The notes below the pieces were generated by a model that saw only the letters and a list, made by a program, of their open reading frames with translations, searched no databases and was not told where the DNA came from. The position numbers and the translations under genes were made by a program. From Ricinus communis (taxonomy: Eukaryota; Streptophyta; Magnoliopsida; Malpighiales; Euphorbiaceae), in the NCBI RefSeq assembly GCF_019578655.1, contig NC_063262.1, positions 20,405,582-20,469,581 on the forward strand: DNA of 64,000 nt, in the 5' to 3' direction. This document shows, piece by piece, positions 25,001-36,940 of this stretch. Every line of letters starts with the position of its first letter. The stretch's first letter is position 1.

Positions 25001-26272
25001 GCTACAGCCAGATTAAGGGGATCGACTATAGAGAAACGTTCGCTCCTGTTGCCAAGCTTACCACTGTCCGACTTTTACTTAGTCTTGCAACTCTCCAACA
25101 ATGGTATATACACTAGCTAGACATAAATAATGCGTTCCTTAATGGTGATCTTCTCGAAGATGTCTATATGAAACCACCTTTAGGCTTTGCGAAGCAAGGG
25201 GAGAAACGAGTATGCAAGCTTCACAAATTCTTGTATGGACTCAAACAAGCCTCGCGCCAATGGTTATCAAGCTGTCTACTGCCCTCAAACGTGCAGGGTT
25301 CATATAAAGCTGGTCAAACTACTCACTATTCACAAGGGACGACAATGGTCAGTTTACATGTTTACTCGTGTATGTGGATGATATTATTATTATAGGGAAC
25401 AACATACAGGCCATAACTAGCGTCAAGCAACAACTCTCCAAAGCATTCAAGTTAAAGGACATGGGAAATCTAAAGTATTTCCTTGGTATTGAAGTTGCCA
25501 AATCGCAGCGTGGTATAATGCTGTGCCAACAAAAGTATGCTCTTGACATACTTGAAGACACAGGCTTCCTTGGAGCTAAGCCAACCAAAACACCTATTGA
25601 GCAGAATTTTTCCCTCACGCAAGGAACTGGAGAACTACGTAGAAATCCAGCTCAGTATCGAAGGTTAGTAGGCAGATTAATTTACTTGACGATAACTAGG
25701 CCAGACTTAGTTTATCCGGTCCACATTCTTAGCCAATATATGGAAGCCCGAGACAGCCACATTTAGATGCAGCACATCTTGTGTTGCGTTACATCAAGCA
25801 GGCCCCTGGCCAAGGCATTCTATTGCCATCACAAGAAAAGTTAGAGTTAACGGCCTACTGCAATGCCGACTGGGCAAGGTGCAAAGACACGAGACGCCTA
25901 ACATCGGGATATTGCATTTTCCTTGGAAATGCACTAGTGTCATGAAAGAGCAAGAAACAACACACTGTGTCCAAGTCAAGTGCAGAAGCCGAGTACATAT
26001 CAATGGCCATTACTTGCTGCGAGATTACATGGCTATGGAATGTACTTAAGGATCTAAGAATCACATGTGATAATCCAGTCGAGCTGTTTTGTGACAGCCA
26101 GGCCGCGATCCATATTTCTTCCAATCCGGTGTTCCATGAACGTACTAAGCACATCGAGATCGATTGTCATGTCGTACGAGAGAAGGTACAAAATGGAGTA
26201 GTGATACCAGTTCACATCGGAATAAAGGACCAACCAGCTGACATGTTTACTAAACCACTCGGACCTAGTTAG
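22033..26272 (+). pseudogene. Copia gag-protease-integrase-RT-RNase H polyprotein, inactivated
   Basis: Probable gag start at 22033 (MSTKSTRKTG). Domains in order: gag with DNYITWSQSIMALTIK (to 22240); a zinc knuckle CTYCNGEGHT-stop-KYC near 22840-22880; protease ILDSGASDHI near 23130-23160; GAG-pre-integrase CRLGHLANKF near 23520; integrase with HVDI-stop-GGC, TVRSDNGLEF and [12 protein letters not shown] (23580-23985); RT (24784-25400) with [28 protein letters not shown] and [11 protein letters not shown]; RNase [13 protein letters not shown]...DMFTKP to 26272. Breaks: one extra A in an A-run near 22235-22243 shifts the frame, a second shift lies near 25270-25368, and in-frame stops occur at 22599, 22869, 23689, 23981, 24463, 24658, 25114 and 25943. 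It cannot make an active polyprotein. Confidence 0.93.
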
Positions 26273-26334
26273 TTCATACTTCTCCTATCCAAGTTAGGAG
26301 CGATTAACATTTACACTCCTCACTTGAGGGGGAG

Positions 26335-26541
26335 TATTAAGGATTAAAGAAGTTTTTAGACCTCTGCTTGAAATAGGACTCTATATTCAGTATAGATTAG
26401 AACTTCTTTTTTTTATGTTTGTAGAGAGTCATATGGACTCTTTCTCCTTTATATATTAGCCCTTTAGGACTTGTATATATACCAGAATGTTTTCATTCGG
26501 TTAATTAAGAAATCAAGTTCTTCATATCATAAATCTCTTTA
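26335..26541 (+). repeat. 3' LTR of the copia element
   Basis: 207 bp, same length and ends as the 5' LTR (TATTAAGG...CTCTTTA), about 93% identical by hand count. It is preceded by the polypurine tract at 26326-26334 and followed by the right TTGCC duplication (26542-26546). Confidence 0.95.
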
Positions 26542-26546
26542 TTGCC

Positions 26547-28194
26547 ACAAGAAATTTTGTAACAGCAATCAGTTTTGCCACCAAGAGACTATTATTGTCG
26601 GCAAAAACTTCTTCATTGCCAATATATATTAGCCACAGTATAATTTTTCGTGACAAAAGTTTACCATTGGCGCGGCAGCAATAACTTTTACTACCAATGT
26701 TGCTGAACTTTAATATCACAAAATCATAATTTTAAAAAACCATTTGCACAGTGCAACTAGTATTCAAGATGGTGAGGAAAACAAATGAAAACATTTTTTT
26801 TCCTCTAGAATGTAGAAGTTGACATCTTTTAAACTATAAGAGACTCCCCATTGATGGAGTAGCATAAGGGGATGGATATCTGTCTGCATCGGTCCATGCA
26901 AAGGTAAGATGGATATAATTGTTGCTTGCTCCAGTAGATGGAAAGGTAGTTCTAATTATAAATGCAATCTTGGATGCCATATTCCATTACGGTGCTCATC
27001 ATATATGCAAAATGGCCACCCATATGTTGGGTCAATCCAATTCTGTGAGGGTGGAAATCAGAAGGGTCATAAATCTGCAGCAACCCCTAAATAGGAAAGA
27101 AGTCCTGACGGTGGAATGACTAGTATGAGTAAACACTTGAGCCCATCCTTAGAAATTAAGGCTAAAGATGGCGATGGCAATGCATACAAGGAGAGTTTCC
27201 GATGAGACCACCACCACCACCTAAGAGAAAGGTGGAGGATACAAGTAAAAACGGGGTCAGAGAAAGACTTCAAAGTACATGAGAAGTTGGCATCCCTTGT
27301 GCTCGTTCTTTTAGTCTTTTGCATTCTTGGGCAATCCTTAATGTTTGCCTGAGTTATGAAAAAGATCATTAGCAATCTTCCCAATTAGGACATAAAATTT
27401 GTTAGGAATTGGACGAAGTCAAAGGAGTCCGTAACACTGGGTTTTCGACAGGTCTGTTTCATCGATTTTCATTTTAAAATAGCAAAGAGAATAAAATGAC
27501 ATTTTACTAGCGAGTGTGAAAGACCTTGCACAGGTCCTGCCACGTCCACGAAACTAGGTGTCACTTGGAGCTCAAATATTGAAGTGGAAGGAAAAATTCA
27601 GGCGTAGCAAAATACGGTAATTAGCTGCTTATGAAAATTATATGCAACACAGGACTCTGAATATAATTCTAGAATGCATGATACAGCTGTTCATAACTAC
27701 ACAAGGCACCTAAGAAAGCAATTTCTGTAGCTTTATAGTATTCTCCTGCATTTAATGGCAGTAAGGACACCTATTAAAAGAAGAAAAAAGAAAAAGAACA
27801 AATAATTAGCTTAGCTATAGGCGCAGCTGATTAGAGCAAAGGGAAAGCTGAAAATCTTATTTTGCAATCAAGACTCAGATGGATTTGTTATTCGTGAGAA
27901 AGAGGGAATTGTGTTATAAAGAATTGGTTTTACAGGACAGGACAGGACACCACCAGTTTCCATAAATAAACGAAACTTCCATGACCATGTATGGATTCAC
28001 AGTGGAACTCGAGTTATGACCAACACAGAAAATATTTATACCGCTAATCCACCACAAAGTGCTAAAAGAATTTCCTGTCCCTTCCTACGAAAGGGATGAT
28101 TTCCTTTTCCTATTATTGAAAACTTTTTATTTCTCCTCTCGCATTTTACAATTGAAAACTCCCATGGCATGGAAAAAAGCCACCGCCCAACGAT
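26547..28194. other. Spacer between the copia element and aconitase; no gene recognised
   Basis: 26547-26760 is rich in TTGCC, GGCA and GCCAC motifs in both directions and may be an older repeat into which the copia element jumped. 26900-27400 has short frames on both strands without a recognisable motif. 27700-28194 should contain the aconitase 3' UTR (minus strand). Confidence 0.4.
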
Positions 28195-31100
28195 TTACTC
28201 TGTTTTCATCAGGTTGCGGATAACATATGGCAGAATGCCTCCGTGGTTGAAATATTCCAATTCCACCTGCAATTGCAATTGCCACCAGAGTTTTCATTAA
28301 AAAAGAAAAAACTGATGCAAAACTATCTGAAAAAGTGTACATGCTAAGATGTACAAGTTTTTTATGGTACAAGTGTAATAGTAGCACGTGGCACGAAGAA
28401 TAGAACATATTCCCAACCCTTTGCAGACAAACAAAGCCAAGCAAATAAATTTTGACTATGGCATCAGCAAATAGATTTTTAATGTGTTTCCTATTTTAAT
28501 TGTTTGCCACGTATTCCCAGTCATTTCAGGAAAAATAAATAGAAGTATCAGATTGATTCTTAACAAACTGCTATTTGAAGTGTAAAAAACCCTACGGTCT
28601 ATATAATAGCTTGTGCTCACAGCGGGAAGTTCACAGAATCTTATGGATTCAGGTACTTGTGACATAACATTCCTGGCAAGAGAAAAAAGATTCCCCCCTA
28701 ACCCATAGTGTATGTGGTAACATATGTTGATAGCATACCCGTGTACATGCATGTACATGAATACCATTATGGTTTTTCTGTTCAAATCACTATTAGACTT
28801 GGAGATCATAGATTTTTTTCCAAGTGGATTTTCTCCAATTTGAAATACAAAGTAGCAATATGCAGCTCTGCACATACTTTTCCATATGAACTTCAACTTT
28901 GGAAAGATATTTAAAGCTAATAAAAATCAGGAGGTACCTCGGTGTCAAAGCGAGCAGTGCAGGTGAAAGATTTTCCATTATCGGTTGTGACAGTCACATC
29001 TTGGCCAGGCTTTATTTCACTAATATTGCTTGGGAGGTCAATGGTATACCGCTCATGGCCACTCAACCCTAGAGTATCTGCATCCTGACCAGGCTTGAAA
29101 CAAAGTGGAATAATTCCCATTCCCACCAAATTACTGCGATGGATTCTCTCAAAACTTTTAGCAATAACAGCTTTAACTCCCTGTAATAAAATCCAAGTTA
29201 TACAGAAAACAATACGAAGCCCAGCACCCCTAAATTAAAAATGAAAATCAATAACCCACAAGTAAATATCAGAACACTCACCAATAACATTGGACCCTTG
29301 GCAGCCCAATCTCTAGAGCTTCCACTTCCATATTCTGCTCCCGCCAAAACAATAGTGTCATGCCCAGCAGCCATGTACCTCTGAAATAGCAGAGACATCA
29401 CCCAGGGTTAGACAAATTATATCTTACAGATAACAAAATTTTGGCTTATATAATTATAAGTGATAAACCCTAGTCAAGATATGCTGCAGACAAGGATATT
29501 ATGGCATGTATAAATCACAGGGAAACAACTCAAACTGGAAACTACAACATATTTATACAATTAATAGATGCACTTCAGAAGATGACTGCCGCAAATTTAA
29601 ACTGAGGGGCCGTTAACTGAACGACACATCTATTACAAAAATCACTCTAATATACACTAGCATTAAGGGATGTTTGTATTTGACTACTACAATTGAACAA
29701 AAGTACAAAAAAATAGATTAAAACAAAAACTAAGAAACAAATTCGCTGCTAATCAACTTTGCCTCAGAGAGAAGCAAAAGTTATAAGAGCAAACCAGTGA
29801 GATGGGAAACATACAGGATCCAAGACAAAGAAACTTACCGATGCTGCATCAAACACGTAGAGTTTCTCTCCTGTAGGAATGTGTACTGTCTTCGGTCCCA
29901 CTTCCCCATTCAAAAGTTTATTAACAAGGCGAATGTTAGCAAAGGTTCCCCTAGCCATCACTTCATCATTCCCACGTCGACTTCCATAGGAGTTAAAGTC
30001 CTGGCGATCCACCCCTCGTTCAAGGAGGAACTTTGCAGCAGGACTGTCCTTGTGGATGCTTCCTGCTGGGGAGATGTGATCTGTTGTGATACTATCACCG
30101 AAGTTTAGCAAACAGTAGGCGTCCTTCACTCCATGTGCTCCAGGAGGGTTCAAGGTCATGCTCTTGAAATACGGGGGATCGTGAATGTAGGTAGAGTTAG
30201 GGTCCCATGAGTATGAGGTTGTTGCTGGTACTGTTAGTTGATTCCACATGGGATTGCCCTTTGTGATAGCCTCATAAGTACTTCTGAACATATGAGGCAA
30301 CACACTAGATTGCACAGCCTACACAGTATGACATTTAAATCAGTTCACTTTCACTCAGCAGTTAAACATAAAGTCAAAACTACACCATAAAATAATGCAA
30401 CTCAGAGCATCTACCTCTGCAATTTCTTCTGTAGATGGCCAGATATCCCTGAAATAGACATCTTTACCGTCCTTTCCTGTTCCAATTGGCTCCTTGTCAA
30501 AGTCAATGTCCACCTGGAAAATAACTCATTAAAGAAGCAGGTCAGTGATGAACACTTAGGATTTCTTTTCTAAAAAAGATTAATTCGTGAAATTTGAATC
30601 CTCAAACGGAAACCACTACTCAGAAATGCTCCCCACAAAGTTATATGATTGATTAGGTTAGGGATACCTAACATTCACCAGTCACCACTCATGGCTGGGA
30701 TTAATTAGGCTAGGTATACCTAAATTCACCAGTCACCACCAATGGCTGGTTACTAAAACATAGTATACTTAACACTTAAATAGTAAGCATACCGTTCCAG
30801 CAAGAGCATAGGCAACCACCAAAGGAGGTGAAGCAAGATAGTTGGCTCTTGTCAAGGCATGAACCCGACCCTCAAAATTCCGGTTCCCAGAAAGCACAGC
30901 TGCTGCAACAATGTCTGGGAGAGAGAAGAATACATTAGCCAAAGGAAATATTAGCAAATGTGCATACAGAAGTGAAGATTATGCTATCAGAGTCGTACAT
31001 TGATGCATAACTTCTTTATTTTATTTGAGAGAGAGAGAGAGACAGAGAGAGAGAGAAAGGAAATTATGGGCACCCAAAAAGTGCTATTACTTAAGCTAAC

Positions 31101-34100
31101 TCATATCACTGTATATTACTTATTTACATAAATACGTTCTCAAAATTAATTACCATTCTCTGAAATAGCAGAAGCAACTGATTCATCCAAATCTCCAGAA
31201 TTGCCAATGCATGTTGTGCAGCCATACCCAACAATATGGAAGCCTTGTTGATTCAAGTATTTTTGCAATCCACTGCAACACGGGAAAGAAAATATCAGGT
31301 GAACGTTTCACTTCACAACTATAAATAATTTGCGAAGTAATTACATTATAGGAAAATCAAGAAAAAGGAAAAAAAGAACATGAGTTTTATGTGTTTCCTC
31401 AATTTTGTCCAATCCTTTGATTCTTATTAATTAATGCAGTGAGCTTTAACATTAAGAACAACCATGTGAAAATTGCAGCAGTGTGCATGTGGACCCTACA
31501 GGATATGTATGTATTAATGCAAAAGACAATTGAGCTTTCTACATAAGGTGCTTGCATACATTGACATGCCAAGTCACTAAATTCTCTACACGTTAAATTT
31601 TAGTGCAGCAACTGGTAAAATTGAGAAGTTCAGCTAAATGTTTATAGCCATTTGGCCCAAGTTAGATTACAGAAACTATATATGAAATTTTCAGGCAATT
31701 ACCTCTGCAGTAAATATTTTGTAACAACTCCAGAACCAGGGGCAAGACTTGTCTTTATCCATGGCTTAACCTGGTGAAGAATCATATACACAACCATGAG
31801 AATGTAGTTGGGTGCTGCTTCTAGCATTTCTTAAAATGAATCAAAGAAGAAAGTAGGCAATCCATCTAGGTAGGACTTTTTCCTCAGCAAAGAACATTCA
31901 GGGAGCTGGAAAAACTAACAGCGATAACTTATTTGAACATTTCTAACCTGTAAACCAAGTTCACAAGCCTTTTTCGCCACAAGACCTGCACCAAGCATGA
32001 CACTTGGATTTGATGTATTCGTGCAGCTTGTGATTGCAGCAATCACAACACTACCATGCTTCAGCTCTGCTGGCTGTCCATGGAATGAGAACTTTGCCAC
32101 TTTTTCCTGCACCTCTTTTGGTATAGCAAAACCCTGCATTATCAAATGAATTTAGGATGGCACATAAGTTATGGAAAAGAAAAAGCCAGGAAATCGGTTC
32201 ATGTGAATGGAATTAAAAATGCCAATTTTAATGAAAATAGTTTACTCCAGGGAGGTCATGAAAGGAAAGTTTAGCAAGGGAAGATCTAACCAAAACCTGA
32301 AAATGTGCCAATCATTTGTCATACAATCACTGCAAATTGTAAATGTATTTATATGCACAAGCACAAAGTAGCTATCAGCCATATCCAATAAGAAAAAGAA
32401 GAAGTTAAAAAAGTAAAAAGTCCGACAAATTTATTTATTTATTTAAGGAGAAAAAGAAGGGCAAAATATGTGAAAACAATTTAAGCAACCCAAACTTTAA
32501 TCACACCAAGCATTTATGCACATGACTTAGTTTACAACAACAGAAGAAATTCGATGAGCATAAGTTAACAATCGACCTTAAATCCGACTTTGTTGTCCAA
32601 ACAAGAATGCCAATCAGCCTTCATTTCTTTCAGAGGAACCCGATCATGAGGTCTGTTAAAAATAATGGTTAGACTTAACATATACAGTAAACCACCTTTA
32701 TACTGAAAGTTTAAAACACCATATAGCATTAGTGTATACAAAGGCATTGATGACAAGTTCAAGCAAGTCTGAAGTACACACCTCTTTGGTCCAGAAATAC
32801 AGGGTTCAACTTCACCAAGGTCCAATTGTAGATAGGATGAGTATACTCTTTCTTGTTGAGGCTGAAATTATTGATATGAAAAAGCTTCATTAGCAGATAG
32901 ACTATTTTGCAGCTCAAATCAAAAAATTGCGATAATTATAATAGAAAATGGTAATAAGGGAAGAACAAGTGTAGAAAAGGTCGTACCTCATTATAATCAA
33001 CAAACATTTTATTTGCACGAAGATATGACTCAATCATTGAAATCTATGGAACAAAACATGATAAGTCAGCAAGCATTTTAACCTTCAAATTGCAAACAAC
33101 TATACATGAAGAAGTCTCAAATACTAACAGTTTCATCACTCCTTCCAGTCAATTTAAGATATTGTAAGGTAACATGATCCACAGGGAAGAATCCCATAGT
33201 TGCACCATACTCAGGTGACATGTTAGCTATAGTGGCCCTGTCAGCTAATGATAGCTCACCCATACCTTCCCCTGCAAGGACATACAGACATGAAAACCTT
33301 GAGATTGACTGATTGACAGATTGTTCCAATTAGGACCATGAGAATCATTACCATAAAACTCAACAAATTTGCCAACAACACCATGCTTCCTCAGCATTTG
33401 AGTCACAGTCAAAACCAAGTCAGTAGCAGTGACACCATTGTGCAGTTTTCCAGACAACTTGAACCCAACAACACCAGGTAACACCATGCTCATGGGCTGC
33501 CAATGTGAAAATGTTGACAACATTAGAAACCAAAATTGAAGCTGAGAGCTCAATTGAGTATATTCAGGTAGTTGAAGTAAGAAGGACAGGAGTGTTTGAC
33601 AAAAGAAAATAATAAAAAGAGTAACGGAGTTACATGGAATAGAGTTTTTATCTTTCTGATAATTAATTTTTTCATTCAGATTAATGTGGCAGCACATTTT
33701 CAGAACAGAAAAGAAAAATTTGAAGGTACAAGTATAAGAAAGGTGAAGACTCAAAATATGAAACAAATATGAAGATAGGAACTTGAAAATAGTACAAAAG
33801 ACCATTTAGTGTTAACATGATTTCAAATCAGTTATATGATTGATAAAGAAGCAAAAATATACCCTATTCCAGAAAAATCGTGTAATAAATAAAAAGAGGT
33901 GATTATGGGGAAAGAGATATGGTAAACCAGGTCTATTATGGGGAACTAGATATTGTAAACCAGGTCTCTTCTACAATGAAGGAGAAACTGTAGTGAAATC
34001 ACATTAAGCACAGATAAATGTTACTGAAGAAGGGCATCCAGAGGTTGCAAGAGTTAAGGATAACATGCTAGTGTATTTCATAGCAAGTTGCAATTCAGAT

Positions 34101-36786
34101 CCTATTATTCCATAGAAGAATCATATTCGAATGAGGAAGCAATATGGGTATATCCACTTCCATTCTAAGCAACAGACGAGATAATACAACTATTACATAG
34201 CACATTTCATTTGCATTAATTACCTGACCAAGCATTGCAGCTTCTGCCTCAATACCTCCAACACCCCAGCCAGCAACTCCTAGCCCATCAATCATGGTTG
34301 TATGAGAATCAGTTCCAACCACACTATCAGGGTAGAGAATGCCATCTTTGTTGAAAACAACACGTCCAAGATACTCAAGATTCACCTAAAATTTGAACAT
34401 GTCAATTCATGTCAAACCAGATCCATAAAATAACTGACATATAGAACTAAAAATATCAACTAGTATTTTTTTTAACTATTTATCAACTAATAATAGGCCT
34501 TCACTTCTAAATGTAAAAATACAAGGTGAAACATCATTAGCATGTAGCTGAAAGTAATGAGTAAAACAGATACATATATGAAAATTCAAATGTTAAAAGC
34601 ATGCTGTAGAGCATCAAACAATTGCACCTCCAAGTCATACCTGATGCACAATACCAGAACCCGGGGGAACTACAAGCATATTTTGAAATGCATTTGATCC
34701 CCATTTAAGAAAAGCAAATCTCTCCTTGTTCCTCTGAAATTCAAGCTCCATATTTGCCTGCACGGCATTTTCTGATCTCGTGACATCAACTTGAACTGAA
34801 TGATCAATGACCAAATCCACAGGAACCTGCACGCAAAATCATTTCAAAATTGGTCAAAATAAGGTCTAGAAATTGCCTAAGTCGAACACATGTAAGATCA
34901 AATTCACAAGTAGTTTTATATCATAAGCATAGTGTATTAGAATAACCATCCAATGAGACTGATAAATATGCATCATTGACCTTTTGAGCCCTTGTATTCT
35001 TGTTATTCAGACCCATAAAAGAACTTTAAGATTCACATGCAAATAATTATTCAGAACACCAATTACCAGACAAAACCCCTAAAAGAAAAGTGGTAGACCA
35101 CCAGTTTCAGTTTCAAAAGGAGGAACAGAATCGAAGTGCTTTCACACTGAATTCAGAAAATAGAATACGCACTAAGGGATTGATCTTGTTGGAATCACCA
35201 CCAAGCTTGTTCATAGCATCACGCATGGAAGCGAGGTCAACAACTGCTGGTACGCCAGTAAAATCCTGATATAAACAAAATGAATGGAAACATCAATATT
35301 TACTTATTATGAGAACAGCAATTAATTACCAGGGTTAATGACATACCTGCAACAGAACACGAGCAGGTTTGAAAGGAATTTCAACTTGTTTAGGAGCTGA
35401 ATTTTCCCAATCAATGATCTTCTCGACATCTTGCTTTGTCACTTGGAAGTTGTCACAATTGCGAATTGCAGATTCAAGAAGGATTCTGATTGAATAGGGC
35501 AGCTTATCTATTATTGACACAAGGAAACACACATCATGAGTGCACAGTTTAATGTCAGTAATAGACAATTAGACGGTAATGATGCTCTTTTGATAAGAAT
35601 ATTTCCAGTTTTAGCTATTTAATTAAATAACTTGATAAGATATGGAAAGAAAGTATCTGTTCATATTGAAATTTGTGGAATTAATGCGGAGACTTACCAA
35701 TCCTTGGATCATTGAGAGCAGGAAGGCTATAAAACTTCCCAAACTCACCACCACCTGGCTTGGGGAGAGGTGTGACGATTCCCTTGAAAGGATGTTCAGC
35801 AGCTGGAATTGAAGAAATAAAGAAACACTCAGAGTATGTTCAGAAAGTCTAAAAATACAAGAATTCAATAATATTTAGTCAATTCTCATTTTTTGAAAGC
35901 TTTTAGTTGCTGAAATTCAATATTTCCCACTTAACCATAAAAGGGGCATTTTAAAAGAAACAAAACCATACCAAAAGTGACATAATTTTGCAGGAATTCA
36001 ATTCAACTCTTGCCAAAGCTTGAATTAATACATTGATCAGCCACAAAAAGAATACTACGAAAACAGTAGACACATGCCGCAGTAGAACTCAAGATATGGT
36101 CACAAGAAACACTATACAGGCGTTCCTTATTTCAAAACACAAACGCTTTATTTGAAAACAATGCTATTTAATTCACAAAGTGTAGGCAAATAGTATTGAA
36201 AATGACATGTAATCTATAAAATAACAATTGAATAAATCCAATAATAAAATATCTATTAAATCAACTGATCTATTATAAAACAATTTTCTTTCTTTTTTTT
36301 CTTTTCGCAAACCTAGGATTTGAAAGGAAGATTATACTGAAGGAAACTAAAAGGAAAAAAAACAAACAGATTTGACTGGCCAAAGTCAACTATCCATCTT
36401 AATTGAGATTTATTACTGATATGATTAAGTAACAATGAACAAAAACAAACAAACACCCTCCGAAATTATAGGAAAAAATCATTATTACCCATAGTAGAGA
36501 TCTTCCGCTGGAAGCGTTCGATAACCGGAGAAGCAGTTCTGATCTGAGAGCGGAGACTAACAGGAGACCGCCAATCAACACCGTGACTCCAGCGAGGGAC
36601 AGAGCAACGGAGAGATCGAACGGCGGCGGAGAAGCTAAGAGATCGGTTCGTAACAGAGAATTTAGGCAACGGCGGAGGTAACGGCGTCGTCCTAGAAATA
36701 ACAGAAGAAGAAGAAGAAGAAAGTAGTCTAGCCCTAGACGCCCTCAAGAGCGAGGAGGCTGTGCTTGAAGCCGTCATTATATACAT
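28195..36786 (-). CDS. ACO: Aconitate hydratase (aconitase), 20 exons, with N-terminal targeting extension
   Basis: [4Fe-4S] enzyme interconverting citrate and isocitrate via cis-aconitate in the TCA and glyoxylate cycles. Minus-strand exons: 36786-36489, 35802-35698, 35507-35347, 35265-35173, 34826-34641, 34385-34224, 33496-33352, 33271-33129, 33043-32987, 32861-32782, 32652-32577, 32133-31948, 31770-31703, 31272-31154, 30914-30793, 30513-30415, 30318-29839, 29380-29282, 29180-28938, 28266-28195. All junctions are GT-AG; the frame is open for 997 residues, the usual length of plant aconitases with a leader. Cluster cysteines are visible at 539 ([11 protein letters not shown]) and 605/608 ([12 protein letters not shown]). 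Other signatures are [22 protein letters not shown] and the swivel-domain [17 protein letters not shown]. Residues 1-98 are Ser/Arg-rich with few acids, fitting a mitochondrial presequence. A possible internal start ends exon 1. No damage is visible. Confidence 0.97.
30651..30749. repeat. Short tandem duplication in an aconitase intron
   Basis: Two copies of about 48-50 bp, 30651-30698 and 30700-30749. They share GATTAGG/ATTAGGC, then ATACCTAA, then ATTCACCAGTCACCAC and ATGGCTGG, with a few differences. They lie between the exons at 30914-30793 and 30513-30415 and touch no splice site. Confidence 0.8.
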
Positions 36787-36908
36787 GACGATTGTTCACA
36801 TAAAAACACCACAACGAAAAGATAAGAACTTTTGATTAATTTGATCACACTAACAGAGGAAGAATTACAGATAAAAAGCAGCCAGCAACTACTTCATAAA
36901 ATGATTTA

Positions 36909-36940
36909 AGAGAGAGAGAGAAAGAGAAAGAGACAGAGGC
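36909..36940 (-). promoter_or_regulatory. GA/CT-rich tract in the aconitase leader or promoter
   Basis: A purine run on the plus strand (pyrimidine on the coding strand) about 125-155 bp upstream of the aconitase ATG. Such CT-rich tracts are common around plant transcription starts; no further element can be fixed. Confidence 0.35.

Larger units (their letters stand above)
21779..26541 (+). mobile_element. Complete-length but dead Ty1/copia retrotransposon with TA...TA LTR ends
   Basis: 4763 bp from LTR to LTR. It has 207-bp LTRs at both ends, a PBS TGGTATCAGAGCA at 21986, a polypurine tract GAGGGGGAG at 26326-26334 and perfect TTGCC target duplications. Both LTRs begin TATTAAGG and end CTCTTTA, so the terminal dinucleotides are TA and TA instead of TG and CA. 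A hand alignment of the LTRs gives about 14 differences in 207 bases, nearly all transitions and no indels, so the insertion is fairly old. The internal region encodes a single broken polyprotein. It lies about 1 kb downstream of the MGNC gene on the same strand. Confidence 0.95.

Noticed and set aside
27067..27384. Minus-strand frame of 105 codons and short plus-strand frames nearby
   Set aside because: No motif and inconsistent on both strands; I could not place it in any family.
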